64,000 bases of DNA, taken from contig JARCOQ010000006.1 in assembly GCA_029207755.1 (NCBI GenBank), forward strand, positions 22,356,890 through 22,420,889, written 5' to 3'. The stretch is from Chamaea fasciata (taxonomy: Eukaryota > Chordata > Aves > Passeriformes > Sylviidae). The notes beneath the pieces are model-generated. The model made no database searches and had not been told where the DNA came from. It worked only from the letters and a program-made list of their open reading frames with translations. Shown one piece after another: positions 40,125 to 52,198 of the stretch. Both the position numbers and the translations under genes were made by a program. Each line of letters starts with the position of its first letter. Position 1 is the first letter of the stretch.

Positions 40125-40575
40125 ATTTAGTATACAATTCTGGTCACTCATTGTTCAGAAGGGATGAATTCAGGATGCAAAAGCAGTGCAGATGACTGGC
40201 ATGAGCCTAAGAATGGATAGGCTACCATACATGAAAATACAATAGGCTCATTTGTTTAACCTAGTGAAGTGAAGGTCATTAGTGAAAATGGAATCAAGCA
40301 TAACACCAGAAAGCTAAAATAACTTTTTCAGCTATTGGATAATGCTGACACTTGATGGAGATTGGAATTCTGATATTTTTTTACAATAATGTAGATTCTT
40401 AACCAGCAAAGAAATATGTTTCAGAAACAGACACTAAAGTGAAAATAGAAACCTAATTGCTTTACAGAGAGACACAATTAACTTGTGAGAGGCATTGTAT
40501 GGTACAGTTGTCTGCAACAGGAGAGACATAGACTTGATGATACAAAATGTCCTTCTGAATTGTATCATCCTATCT
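40125..40575 (+). mobile_element. Ancient CR1 (L3-like) 3' region, sense
   Basis: Sense landmarks occur in order across about 450 bp: 'acaattctggtcactca', 'ggatgaattcaggatgc', 'ggctcatttgtttaacctag', and a closing 'acttgatgatacaaaatgtc' followed by 'cttctgaattgtatcatcc', which corresponds to the usual CR1 terminus. Divergence is heavy with small gaps, in keeping with an insertion older than birds. No coding capacity remains. Confidence 0.7.
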
Positions 40576-43500
40576 AATAGGTATTAATCCCATAGGTATT
40601 GTATAACCTATAGGTTTAATGGGGTTCAGCCATCCATTGAAGACTGGACATCACCAACATTTCAAGGATTGCAACAGCTGAGAGGTACTACCACCTCAAA
40701 ATCACATTTAAATTTAAATCAAGAGCTCTCAGGCAACATTCACTCATGTTTACCATTTTCCTGAAATCACTCTGGTTTGCTATGGCTGCAGACATGCTGC
40801 CAGTGCTGTCCCTGCAAAAAGCAGCTTCCAGCGCACAGGTTACCCAGACTGTGCTGTGTGGGGTCTCTTCCCTGCCCAGGCTCCTCTGCCAAGTGCTGCC
40901 CAGTAAGGCAGCCCTGCTGCAAACTGCTTCGCATTGAGCACAAGCACTCAGGGAGCTGGAAATCCTGCATGGAACATGCGGTAAACCTAGAGGACTGTAG
41001 GAGGGACTAGCAGTGTTGAAGCAGCCAGGATTTGGAAATTTTGGCTTTCAGGAAGAGGACAGTTTGTTAACATGACCTGTGGATCCTGGAGCGTTACAAG
41101 CCTGGCAAGACCATCCTTCTGTTGAATGGGGTGATCCCACCCAGGGGTCACTTTCTGGTCTATCTGCAACCTTGTCACCACAAGGTGAAACTGCAGCTAT
41201 TGTTTAACTGAAAAGAAGTTTTGCCCACCTACAGTCATCACCTGCTATTCCTCCTGCAATCTCATTAAGCCGTGTTTTGCTTTGCTGACACCAGCGCTGC
41301 CAAAAAGCTCAGCTGGCGAAGGAGTGTGTGTTAGTAATGTGGCTGGCATTCTGCCTCCTGCAGCTGAGGTCACTTCTGAGCACTTCTCAGTCTCTGCTGG
41401 TCCACTCAGATGGATGGCCTAAAACTCCCTCCCTCTGTTCAGCTTCCCAATGATGCAGCAGGCTTGCAATTGGACTCTTGCACTGCCCTTGCTCCCTAGC
41501 AGTGATGATACTATATAACTGCTATTTTTCTTGCCTTGTATCTTCCCTAGCCAGCCACCAGAGTTGCTGAAATACTTAATGATTCTGTGTTCCCATTCCA
41601 CTCAAAAGCTCCAAGCAGCCCTGCAGACCATTCCCCCTAATTCATGGAAACAACTTAGCTTTGCTGGAAGATTTTGCTTGAATTGTTTCAAATTTGGGTT
41701 AGAGTGCTTCTTTTTCAGCTCTCTTGTGAAACGCTCATCACGCTCACTCAATTTGGTCTTTTGATTTCAGTGGCCAGAGATGTGAAGCACAAACTACCTT
41801 CTTTGCACACTCTATAAACAACCTTAACTGTCTAGGATGGAGTCCATTTCACTTCACCTTGGCCATCAAAAAGTCAGCCTAAGCCAATAATTTAGATTAA
41901 CTCTATAATGGTTAGAAATGAGAAATTTCTTTTAGAAGGAAAACATTTCCTACACTGATACATGGGGAGGTCTTACCCTTTGGAAAGGTCTCTCTCCACT
42001 AAATGCATATCTAGTACCCAGAAGTGTCTGCATGAGCACACACACAGTTTTATCATTTTTAGGAGTAACTTTTGATTCTGAAATACTCGTTCTTACTAAT
42101 GAAGTATGCAGCTCACCAGAAATTTGTATGCCTATAGGGGAACTCCAAAGAGATATCTTCCACTTTACCATGCTGGACTTAGCCGCCTGAAAAGACTGAC
42201 CAGATCAGGAAGGGAGAGGTATGGCTGTAAAGCCAGGGTGAATAATTTGTGGTGCAATGTAGTTGTAAAATCACCGGGCAAATACCTACTGAATCTCTAA
42301 ACCATTGAGCTGCTGCATGTGGAGTGCATGTTGTGGAGAAGCTCAGCTGTGTCATACGAGAGGCCGCAAGGAGTCCTGAATTCTTACTGCCAGCTTATCA
42401 GAAAGAGTCATGAGACAAAGGAATTACTCTTTTTCAAACAGTTTAGTAGCTGAGAGCAGAAAATAGTGGGTTTGTTTGTGGTAAAGACAGCACTACACCC
42501 TGCACTCACTCTGCTACTGTACAGAAAATGTAAGAATGCAAAGCAATAGCATTTTAATTTCAGGTTGTAAATGCTACACTCTGCTCTTCATGCCCCATGC
42601 TTCATGCCAAGGAAAAGCTGCAGCATGCCAGACAGGAGCTCTTTTCAGTGAGCAGAAATAAAACTGAGGAAACTGGAAAACTACACTGTTTTACTGCATT
42701 TAAACTCCCTTCTCATGGTAAGCAACAGCCGCACCAGCAAGCCACAAACCAAGAGACACCTTAATGGTCCAGGAAGTTCAGAGATCTTTGAGTTAAATAT
42801 TGAGCAATGCAGGTGCAGGCTGCAGATGGGAGGTTCGGGTGTGAAAGCATGCCAAGGGCATAACAAAACTCGATTGAAAGAAGCCAGTATTAAGATCTCA
42901 GTCTGAATTCATTGCACATAGATGGCAGGAATTCCACAGATAGCCTATGTGAAACAAGAGAGTTTTCAAGGTTCCTCAGTGTGCAAGCCACTGGCATAAA
43001 AAAGGACCTGCTTTGCTCTCTCTCAATTACAATTATCACTACACACACCTAAGGATATCTTCTGCTAAATATGCAGGGGCAAATATCTTCTTGGTGCAGC
43101 CCAGCTGAAGTGACTGTACTCACAGAATCAATGTTTTTCCAAGATTTATGTCTAATTATTTCAGAATTAAGAACTGAGTATTTTGCTGGTCATAGCCCAT
43201 CATGCTATTTCATCTGTAAACTATAAGAGGTAATAACAGAGGTGACTCTCTTACACATAAACCTTAGTGAAGAGAAACCCTCTCAAAGTAGCCCCTTGCA
43301 TTTCCTTGGAACCACTGACATAATGGCATTTAGAATCTGGGCCATTGTTCATGCAGTGGGTTTGATATATAAAGCCCAGGGCCTACACTAACTACTCCAT
43401 TACTGTTGACACATATTTAAAAGACTTTATGATTTATTCTTCATGCCTTGCATTTCTTTGCTTAGGTTCCAATTCTTCCTAACCTTTACAGCCAGTATTT

Positions 43501-46500
43501 TAAGTTGACACATTATCAATTATTATACCAGAAATATATGCAGTATATTAGGTTAGGCATACACAAGTCTTTGTAGAATGTAGGAGACTTCACAAAGACT
43601 GAAATTCTCTCTCCTCAAGTGCCCTAAACTTTTATTCCATCTTAAGGATGTAAATAGGATTTATGCATGAAATTGGCTGTTGCTGGCTGTTAGCACATGG
43701 GTGAATTTGGTGCAGTGGGTGTGTATGTTGATTTTCCACTCTAGAATTTCTGATCCTCCCAATCCTTCAATACTACCTGCCAAGATTGCTATTGTTAGGT
43801 TTGGTGTTTTGAACACCTGAAGAAAGATTTATAACCTTTGTGGTCAAAGTATTCCACATCTCATCCTTTTTCTATTTGCCTTTAACTCTTCCCCAGCCCT
43901 GATCATAGCTGCTTTAAAAAGTTTAAATGGCTTGATGATGTTTTTATTAATTATTCATGTAACTAAAAGCTAGTTTATTAACTGAGTAGGTCTTGGTTTC
44001 TGGAGTACTGGGGAAATTGCATGTCACTGAGGATTTCTCTAAGTTTATGGTGTCCATGTAAATGGTTCTAACCTTCTCAAGTGCTTATTTCTGAGAACTT
44101 CCACCTCCAAAGGACTGGTGTTTGCAACAATTTTCTTTGGAAGATTTGAGAGTTTAAACATTTCAGACTTAGTAGCAAATTTTAAAGCAAGTTAATAGAC
44201 CTTTCTGAGAGAAACGTTAATTTGTATTTTGAGTTATATAATTATTTCCCTAAGGTAATAAAATTCAACTGCTTTTGAAAATGAATGTTATTTTACCTCT
44301 CTTATTTTTAAAATAGTATTTCCTTAAGCTTGATTCTTAAATTAAAGTACCTTTTCTATTTTCACATTACATCTTAAATAACTGACGCATTTTATGATCC
44401 TCTCTGGAACCCAATAAGTAAAGGTCTGATTTGAGACTTCTGTATTACGAATTTTTAGTTCTTGCCTGCCACAAGCACACTCCAAAAAGAGATGAAACTT
44501 TGTGCCAGAATATAACGCTATTCAAGTACTCAAGTATAGAAGAACAAAAAACCAAAAAGTTGAAAATTGCATTAAAAGAGCCATTAGTATTATCCAAGAA
44601 AAATACATATATTCTCTACAAAACTGGAGATTCCACAAACCCCAAACTCTAAATTTTCAGCTATTCATTCAATACACACCTGCAGCAGATTGTCCAGGCC
44701 TTTTATTAGAAGTATGCATAATATATTGCCCTCTCCAGATGTACTCTGCAATTGGTTCATAAAGAGGAGAAATGGCAACAGGCACAATGGAAGAGGCCAA
44801 AGGAAGACTTTGGACATTGCTTCCCCTGAAGAGATGACAGAACAGATTTGATGTCTGCAGAAACAAATACAGCATATTTATTTATAAAATATTTTATTTG
44901 TAAATGCAACTTTTATTTATTTTAAAAAATAAGCTTCAGGATTTCTACAGCAGATTTTTATGATGGTACTTCTAAAACCTGATCACCAAAGGTTGAATTT
45001 CTTCACTGATGTGAAGGTGCTTTTGCCATGCCTCACTGGTGAGGTTTTACTGAAGCAATTCCTTTGAGAGGTCCTCACTACAGGAATAACTTTGCTGTTC
45101 ATAATGGATCTAAAGAAACCTGAGGAGAGCATGCCTTCAGTGTAGACAGAGGAGAGTAAACTGAAAAGCCATCTTCATGTTCTCTTAATCTTGTTTGTCT
45201 TAGTCCCATGTAATTCAGACATCCCAGATAAACTCTTCAATATACACATGAGCAGCAGTGCTCTCCCAGCACCAGTACACTTTAAAAGGAAGCCATTATT
45301 AACATTCCCATGACTCTTCCCACACCTCTCCCTACTAAAGCCCTCTAAGCATGTTTCTGAAAGCATCTTTGGAAAGTGCCACTTGGCTATGCCTGATCCT
45401 GTTCCAGGTAAACTCTCCTCTCTAAAGACCTCTTCATCTCTTCCATCTCTCTTGCATCCTGTGAAAGAACACAGTAAGGACAAAGTTTTAATCTACAGTT
45501 TGTATAGATCCAACAAGCCAGGTTTTAAAGTGGTCCAGGAGAGGTAAAATCTAATTTCTGGATAGTTTTCAGTAACTTTTTCCTGTTTTGGGAACTGTTT
45601 TATTTCTGTTTAAATGTTACTATAGATACTGGAACTTAGCCTTACAAAGTTACACAACCAGCCTCTGCAGAGGCAAGAGCAAGGGTGTCTGGAGGGACAT
45701 AACACCCTCCTGTGCAAATCTGACACAGAGAACATTTGGTGCAAAAGTGCTGGGAGGGAAAGGTACCCTTCACACCTCTCTCCAGGTCTGGGAGGCTGTG
45801 TACCTGCCCTGAGGCCCATAAGGGAACATGGCTAAAGCACCTGGGAACAACTGGGTGAAACTAGTCATAGGACAGTCATAAACAATATTGAAAGGGTAAC
45901 AGCAGATATTGTTCAGACAGAGACAGCAACACATACTAGCAGACTCCACAGCTTGGAAACAGGAATGAAGGTGCATTGCGTTTGTCTGGACCATTCAGGA
46001 CAATGATGTGTACAGAAACCAACCACCTTGGAAGAAGCTAAGTCTAGACCCAGGGTGCTGGAGTGGTCAAGCACACCAGTTAACTAGCCCAAAAAGCTGA
46101 GCTAGTCAGTTGTTGTGTCACTGCTGCCCAAGATCTATGGTGGTGGCTGGATAAGCACAGTTCAAAACCCACCAGTTTCCTCAGCACAAATTCTGAGCAA
46201 TGTTACCTACCCATGATAGTATGCTTATGGCCTCAGTCATTCTTCTATTACTCATGAATATTTCTTTATCATATGGTAGAGAGAAAGAAGTTTCTAAAAC
46301 AACTTATACATTAATTTGGCTTTTTCCCCATCATGTTTATAATTTAGGAAATTGCTTAGGAAAAGTCATTATCCTCAAAGCCCAGAAATTCCCTATTGCT
46401 CGACCAAATACAACTGAACTCCGAGTGGACACCTGTTAGAGGGGAAGGATGGTGCACTGCTTTCCCAATATTTTCAACAAAGCCAGGTTCAGCTCTTGAA

Positions 46501-49500
46501 ATATTGAAGCATTGAAGCCTAAACCCACAATTCTGAACTGAGATAGACATTTGAACATTTAACTGAGTCTCTACAAATTCAGACACTGTAATTTTCACAC
46601 TTCCCTGCTCGCACTACCAGTTTCCTGAAAATGGTGATCATGCTTCCCTATTTCACAGAGCTGCAGCAAAGAAATTCCCATAGCGAGTATGTGATGCTTG
46701 TCATCAAAGTCTTAAAAAAAAGGACTGAAGGAGAGCTGAAATAGAAATTCCCTGCATCCCAGGCATATAAAATGCCCAAATGCTTTTTATTTAAAATTGT
46801 GTTCATTGTAATCTTGCCTTTCTTGGCAACTGCCACAAATGGTCCCTTTACAACCAGTGCAGATGCTGCTGCTTCTTTAGTGAAACAAGGAGAGAGCTCA
46901 ACAAGACAGAGACATCAGGCACAGCCATTTAGGACCAGAATTAAGAATTAATCAACATCACATGGCAATAATATAGGCAGGCAGATTTTCTGAACAGAAG
47001 CCTTGTTTCACCTTCCCTGCATATACCTGCTACCCCAGTTTTATATCTCAGCACTATCTCACTGCCAACTCTATACTGAGACCAGAGCTTTTGACCCATA
47101 TGTAGCTTTTAAATAAATAGAGGCCATTTAGATACTCTTCACAAGCTATGAGTATAGTGCTGTACTTGAAATTTTCCAACACCATTTGAAATAAGTACAC
47201 ACTTAAGTTAGTAGATTTTTCCCAAAGCATGTAAAACAGGTCAGACACAGGTCCACTGCATTTGTACATTTAAAGGACAGGGTTTATGTAAACACAAAGA
47301 GGGATAGTAAATGATCTAGCACTGAGAAGGCAAGTAGGAGATCCTGACTCCAGTGCTTGTAGTAGATAGATATATACATTTCAATTCTATTTCCACTTTC
47401 TTTTACTGACAGTGAAATGAAATCCCTCACAAAAAAAACCCCACAAAACAAACAAAATTTTAAAAGCCCACTTTGCCTTGAGAAATGCCAATAGAGAACA
47501 ATTTCTATGATGCATTGACTCCCCCACCACCTAGGTTTTGGCTGAGTTAGAGCTGATTTTTTTCCAAGTAGATGGTAAAGGCTGGGGTTTGGATTTAGTC
47601 TGAGAATAATGTTGATAACACACTGATGTTTGAGTTGTTGCTAAGCAGTGCTTACACTAAGTAGAGGACTTTTCAGCTGCCCATCCTCTGCCAGCAAGGT
47701 GGTCCACAAGAAGCATGGAGGAAGCATGGCCAGGACAGTTGGCTCAAAGAGGCCAAAGAGAGGTTCCATACCATAGAATGCCACACTCAGTATAGAACCT
47801 GGGTGGGGGAGGGGTCAATCACTGTTTAGGAATAGGCCTGACATTCATCAGCATCAACTGTTCATTGATGAACAATTACAGTGTTCATCACTTGTGTTTC
47901 TCGGGGTTTATTTTGCTGTCTCTTCTTTTTGTTGCCTCCCTCTTCACTAAATTATTATAATATTGTTATTATATTTTATTCCTATCTCAATCCACAGGTT
48001 TTACCTTTTCTCCCCCAATTCTTCTGTGATCACATTGGGGACCAGGGTGCAGCAAGCAGCTGTGTCATACTTAGTTACTAGCTGGGTTAAACCATAACTC
48101 CCACTTTTTAACAACCTGATTCCTTCAAAACTGTTTCAAGATGCACTCTGAAAACCTGAGGACTTCAAAAAAGAGAACCTGGTCTTTTTTTGAAAATGTA
48201 GTACTAGTATGAAGTGATGTAGATTAAGGAAGAGAAATGGTGAGTTTTCCCTCAAAGTTTAGACTGGAAGATGTTTTTCTGGTGATGGTTTTATCTGGTT
48301 CATGAAAAATTTTGAAGGTGTTTAGCAAAACAAACTGTACAAATGCTTTTCCTATTGCATTGAAGAAATTATGAGCACAACTGAAAGACTTGCATATATT
48401 GTGAAATAGTTTCTTTACTTTCACATCATTTTAATGTCACCCACTTTCTTGATGAAATCCTGAACCATAAACTGAGCTGTAGGCAGGCTATCTATGAAGT
48501 AAACCCCCATGACTTTGGATGTTCTGAATGCCACATCCCCTTCTATCTCAGTACCTTTACTTTTACAATTCCATAGGGCTTTGCTTGAATTATAACCACT
48601 GCTGGAGTAGTTCAAATAAATTCAGGCCACTTTAACCAATCAGTTCAGTGTCATTCTTTGCTCAGAAATGCCAGTGTGACCTTACTATTTGCTGAATCTG
48701 TAAATAAGTAATTATTTGGCTTACTTATTAAGGTAACACACCCTAGCTAGGACGAAAAACCAGACCTACAAGATAATCCTCATCTCAAGTTTCTGCTGGC
48801 TGTACTGTCCCAAAGAATATGGCCATATTGAATAAGTGAAATTTCATTTAGCCTTCATACTGTAGTTGGACCTGTGAGGCACAGGTGGTCAAAGCCATAG
48901 TCATTGAACAGGCGTTTTCTCACATTAATTTATGAGTATGGAATTTTGCTCTGCAGATAGAGATATATTTTTCTTACTGCAGAAACTGTATTGTTAAGTA
49001 TGCAATTAAAATTTCCTGTCAAATCACTTTTCATTAAAATAGGTGGATCAATAATGACATTGTTAGATATCTGTGTAGAAGGCAAAGAAATTAAATTTCA
49101 TAGAAGAGATCTATATTTCACACTATAGCTGATATCACCCCATTAATCATTTTTTTATAGACACTGAAATTCTGAATATCACTGTTTTACAAAAGTAGTT
49201 TGGAAGTATCATGAAAACAGCAGTTATGTAAAAGAAAATAGACATCGTGATATAATTCTTTAAAAGTTTTAAAATTATGTATTTTCCCAGGTTTTTTTTT
49301 TTCTTTTAATACTTAGAATATGCAGTAAAAAAAAAATATTATTGCTGGTTAAAACAGGGAACAGCACTTGTTCTCTCATTTTAACCAACAGATGCCATTC
49401 TTGCTGGAGCATGTAGTACCATATGTATGTAAGATGGTAGCCACTGGCTATTCCCTTACTTTGTTGTTAGTGCCTGCATTATGATAATTTCAACTTGCAA

Positions 49501-49631
49501 TTCGTTCTCATTCATGTTTTCATTTTTAAAAGTACAACATTTTATAGCTATAAGTTGCCATGAACAGCCTGATTTTAAAATACATAATGATCCTTATCTT
49601 CCCCCAACAGTGGTACTTAATGCAGATGCAA
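40576..49631. other. Intergenic or intronic, no gene seen
   Basis: No coding or RNA gene is supported. Two short perfect inverted repeats sit together at 45,001-45,044. The remaining sequence is AT-rich and apparently unique. Confidence 0.6.
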
Positions 49632-50005
49632 AGAAATCACAGGGTTGGTCAGGCTGGAAAGGACCTCAGGAGGTCATTTAGTCCAAACTCCTGTTCAGAA
49701 CAGGTTCTGAGTTTAGAATGGATTTGTCTAAACTTCGTTCAGTCAGATCCTGAAAACCTTTTGGAAACATTTCAGAGCCTCCATGAGCAACTTGTTCCAA
49801 AACTTCACAACGCAAAAATGTTTATTCTTGTTTTGTCTAGAATTCCCCTCTCCCATTCCCTAATCTTTAGGAAACCACTGTCTCCCACGTCCACACTGTG
49901 CTCCTCAACTTCAGTTTCACCTCCTCAGTAACCTCCAGTGCTCAGAAGGCTGCTCTTAGGTCTCCTGACAACATTTCTTCTCCAGGCTGTCACAGCCTTT
50001 ACTGA
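49632..50005 (-). mobile_element. CR1 LINE, 3' fragment, antisense
   Basis: Read on the plus strand it gives the antisense CR1 landmarks in order: 'tggaaaggacctcaggagg', 'tcatttagtccaaactcctg', 'ctccatgagcaacttgttcc', an 'aaaaatgtttattctt' stretch, 'cctcctcagtaacctccag', 'aaggctgctcttaggtctcc' and 'ttctccaggctg'. The LINE is therefore on the minus strand with its 3' end at the left. The open frame 49,560-49,931 lies mostly in this repeat and is not a gene. Confidence 0.85.
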
Positions 50006-50448
50006 AATACTTTTTTATATAGTGATATTTTTAATTTACGAAAATCAGCTTAAGATGGCAGCTAGTTCAAACTGTTCCGAGTCTGCAAAGGTTTTTCAAA
50101 CAGCAAGAGAAGGAACCAATAGCTTACCAATTTTAGTACATTCTTCTGTCAAATGTATTCAATTCCACATTTTGTCTGATAAGTAATTTCAAGGCCTCAC
50201 AATTCAGCAAAGAAATGTGCTAACTTTTCAGTAAGTATTCAATAACATTAGAGTAAAAGAGATTCAACATTTTTTAGTTCTATATTAACTTTTCAAATTA
50301 TTCCAGTATATCTTTTTCTTACAATACCATCTTTGCAAGAGAAGAAAACCCAAAACAACAAACCAAACCAAACACTGTTTCCCAAAATTGCATGCTTTTG
50401 GAGTTTGTTTTTGAATATTGAGCATTATGAGTCATTTGTGACTGTGGA

Positions 50449-50491
50449 AATTCCAGTAAGTCAATGGAGTTACATCAGACCTGAATTGGAC
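50449..50491. repeat. Palindromic amniote repeat fossil
   Basis: 'ccagtaagtcaatggagtta' and 'catcagacctgaattgg' closely follow the old amniote repeat arrangement in which a TCAATGGAGTTACA core is followed by a CAG...GAATTTGG-type stretch. It is short, but the word order is distinctive. Confidence 0.5.
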
Positions 50492-51141
50492 TCTTTAATT
50501 CCTGACAGTACATCCTAAACTGCACGAGCAAACAATGTCCCCAAATGTGAAAGGAGTGTTAACATCCTCCACATTTTAAGACAGCTCTCAATCACCAGAT
50601 TAAACCCAAAACCTCCATTCTTGCAGAACACATGAAAACCTGTGATCTCTGGATATATGAAACCTCCAAAGCTCAGTCTCCTACTCAAGTTGTATAAAGC
50701 CATACATAATAAAACACAACAAAATGGGGAAATAAATTCTTAAATTAAACAACAAAAAACCCCACCTCAACAAAATTATTAAAATTTATCTATTTTCTCA
50801 TCAGTCAAGGAAATAAATAATAACTGAAGGTCTAGCAGCTTTAACTATAGGCTACTATAGTTAGATAGCCTTAACTATCTCCTGAAAGATCCAAGACCTG
50901 GTTTTCCCCTAGGAGTAACCTGGCATTACTCCACTTGAGTTGCTTAACTGAGCAAAGTCAAATGACTTTTACATTATAAAAGACCCTCAACAGACATAAA
51001 CTGACACATCTAAATTACTTTTTGTGCAGCAAAGTCAACTTCTGTCTTTTAACAATCCAACTTTCTATCTAACTGGTGCACTACAAGATTTTCTGAGAAT
51101 AGTAAAGAGCAGAATTACTTCTCTTGATTTCTCATCTACCA

Positions 51142-52198
51142 TGGGTTGACCCTGGCTGGATGCCAGGCACCCACCAAAGCTGTTCTATCACTCCTCTCCA
51201 CAGCTGGACAAGGGAGAGAAAATACCATGAAGGGTTCATGAGTTAAGGATAGAGAGAGATCACTCACCAAATACTGTCATGGGCAAAACAGGCTTGAATT
51301 AGGGATGTTAACTGAATTTATTGTTAACAAAATCAGAGCAGGACAATGAGAAGTAAAATAAGACCTTAAAAACACATTCCCTTACCCCTCCCTCCTTCCC
51401 AGCTCTACCTCCTCCCCCAGCAGCACAGACAAACAGAGAATGGGGATTATAGTCAGTTCATCACGTGTTGTTTCTGCCACTGCTCAGGGAGAGCAGTCCT
51501 TCCCCTGCTCCCTCTCACAGGAGACAGTTCTTCAAGGTTGAGTCCATCCCACAGGCAACAGTTCTTCACAAACTGCTCCAACACGTGTGACTCCTCCATG
51601 GGGTGCAGTCCTTCAAGGACAGGCTGTTCCAACATGGGTCCCCAAGGGGTCACAAGTCCTACCAGCAAACCTGATCCAGCATGGGCTCCTGTCTCCGTGG
51701 ATCTGCAGATCCCTCCCAGGACCTTGCTCCAGGACGGGTCTCCCAGGGGGTCACAGCTTTGTCTCAGGCATCCACCTGCTCCAGTGTGAGACTCTCTCAC
51801 AGGCTGCAGGTGGATCTCAGCATCTCCATGGTCCTTTGCAGGCTCCAGGAGCAGAGCTGCCTCACCTCACAGCTGCAGGGGAATCTCAGGTCCAGAGCCT
51901 GAAGCACCTCCTGCCCCTCCTTCTCCACTGACCTGTGTATCTGCAGAGTTGTTCTTCTCACATGTTCTCACCCCACTCTTCTCTGGCTGCAATTACATCT
52001 GCACAATAACTTTCTTCCTTCTTAGATATGTTATCACAGAGTCATTACCACAATTTCTAACTGGCCCAGCCTTGGCCAGCAGCACAGCTGTCCTGGAGCC
52101 ATTTGGCATTGGCTCTGCTGGACAGGGGGGAACCTTCTGCCAGCATCTGACAGAAGCCACCCCTCACTATCAAAACCTGGCTGCGCACACACAATACA
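51142..52198 (-). mobile_element. Solo LTR of an avian endogenous retrovirus
   Basis: The element runs from TGGGTTGACCCTGGCTGG to CACAATACA, so both ends carry TG...CA. I recognise the opening, the central degenerate array of 'tgctcca ... gggtc ... cagtcct' words (about 51,490-51,900) and the closing sequence as an abundant LTR family of bird genomes. I do not give a Repbase name because I cannot check it. The retroviral sense is probably the minus strand, since AATAAA occurs on that strand (complement of 51,317-51,322). No gag, pol or env remnant flanks it, so it is a solo LTR left by recombination. The 5-bp word TCATC occurs at 51,132-51,136 and 52,199-52,203. If it is the target-site duplication, the LTR would begin at 51,137 with a mutated end. 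Confidence 0.8.

Noticed and set aside
49560..49931. 123-codon plus-strand frame
   Set aside because: It lies almost wholly in antisense CR1 sequence.
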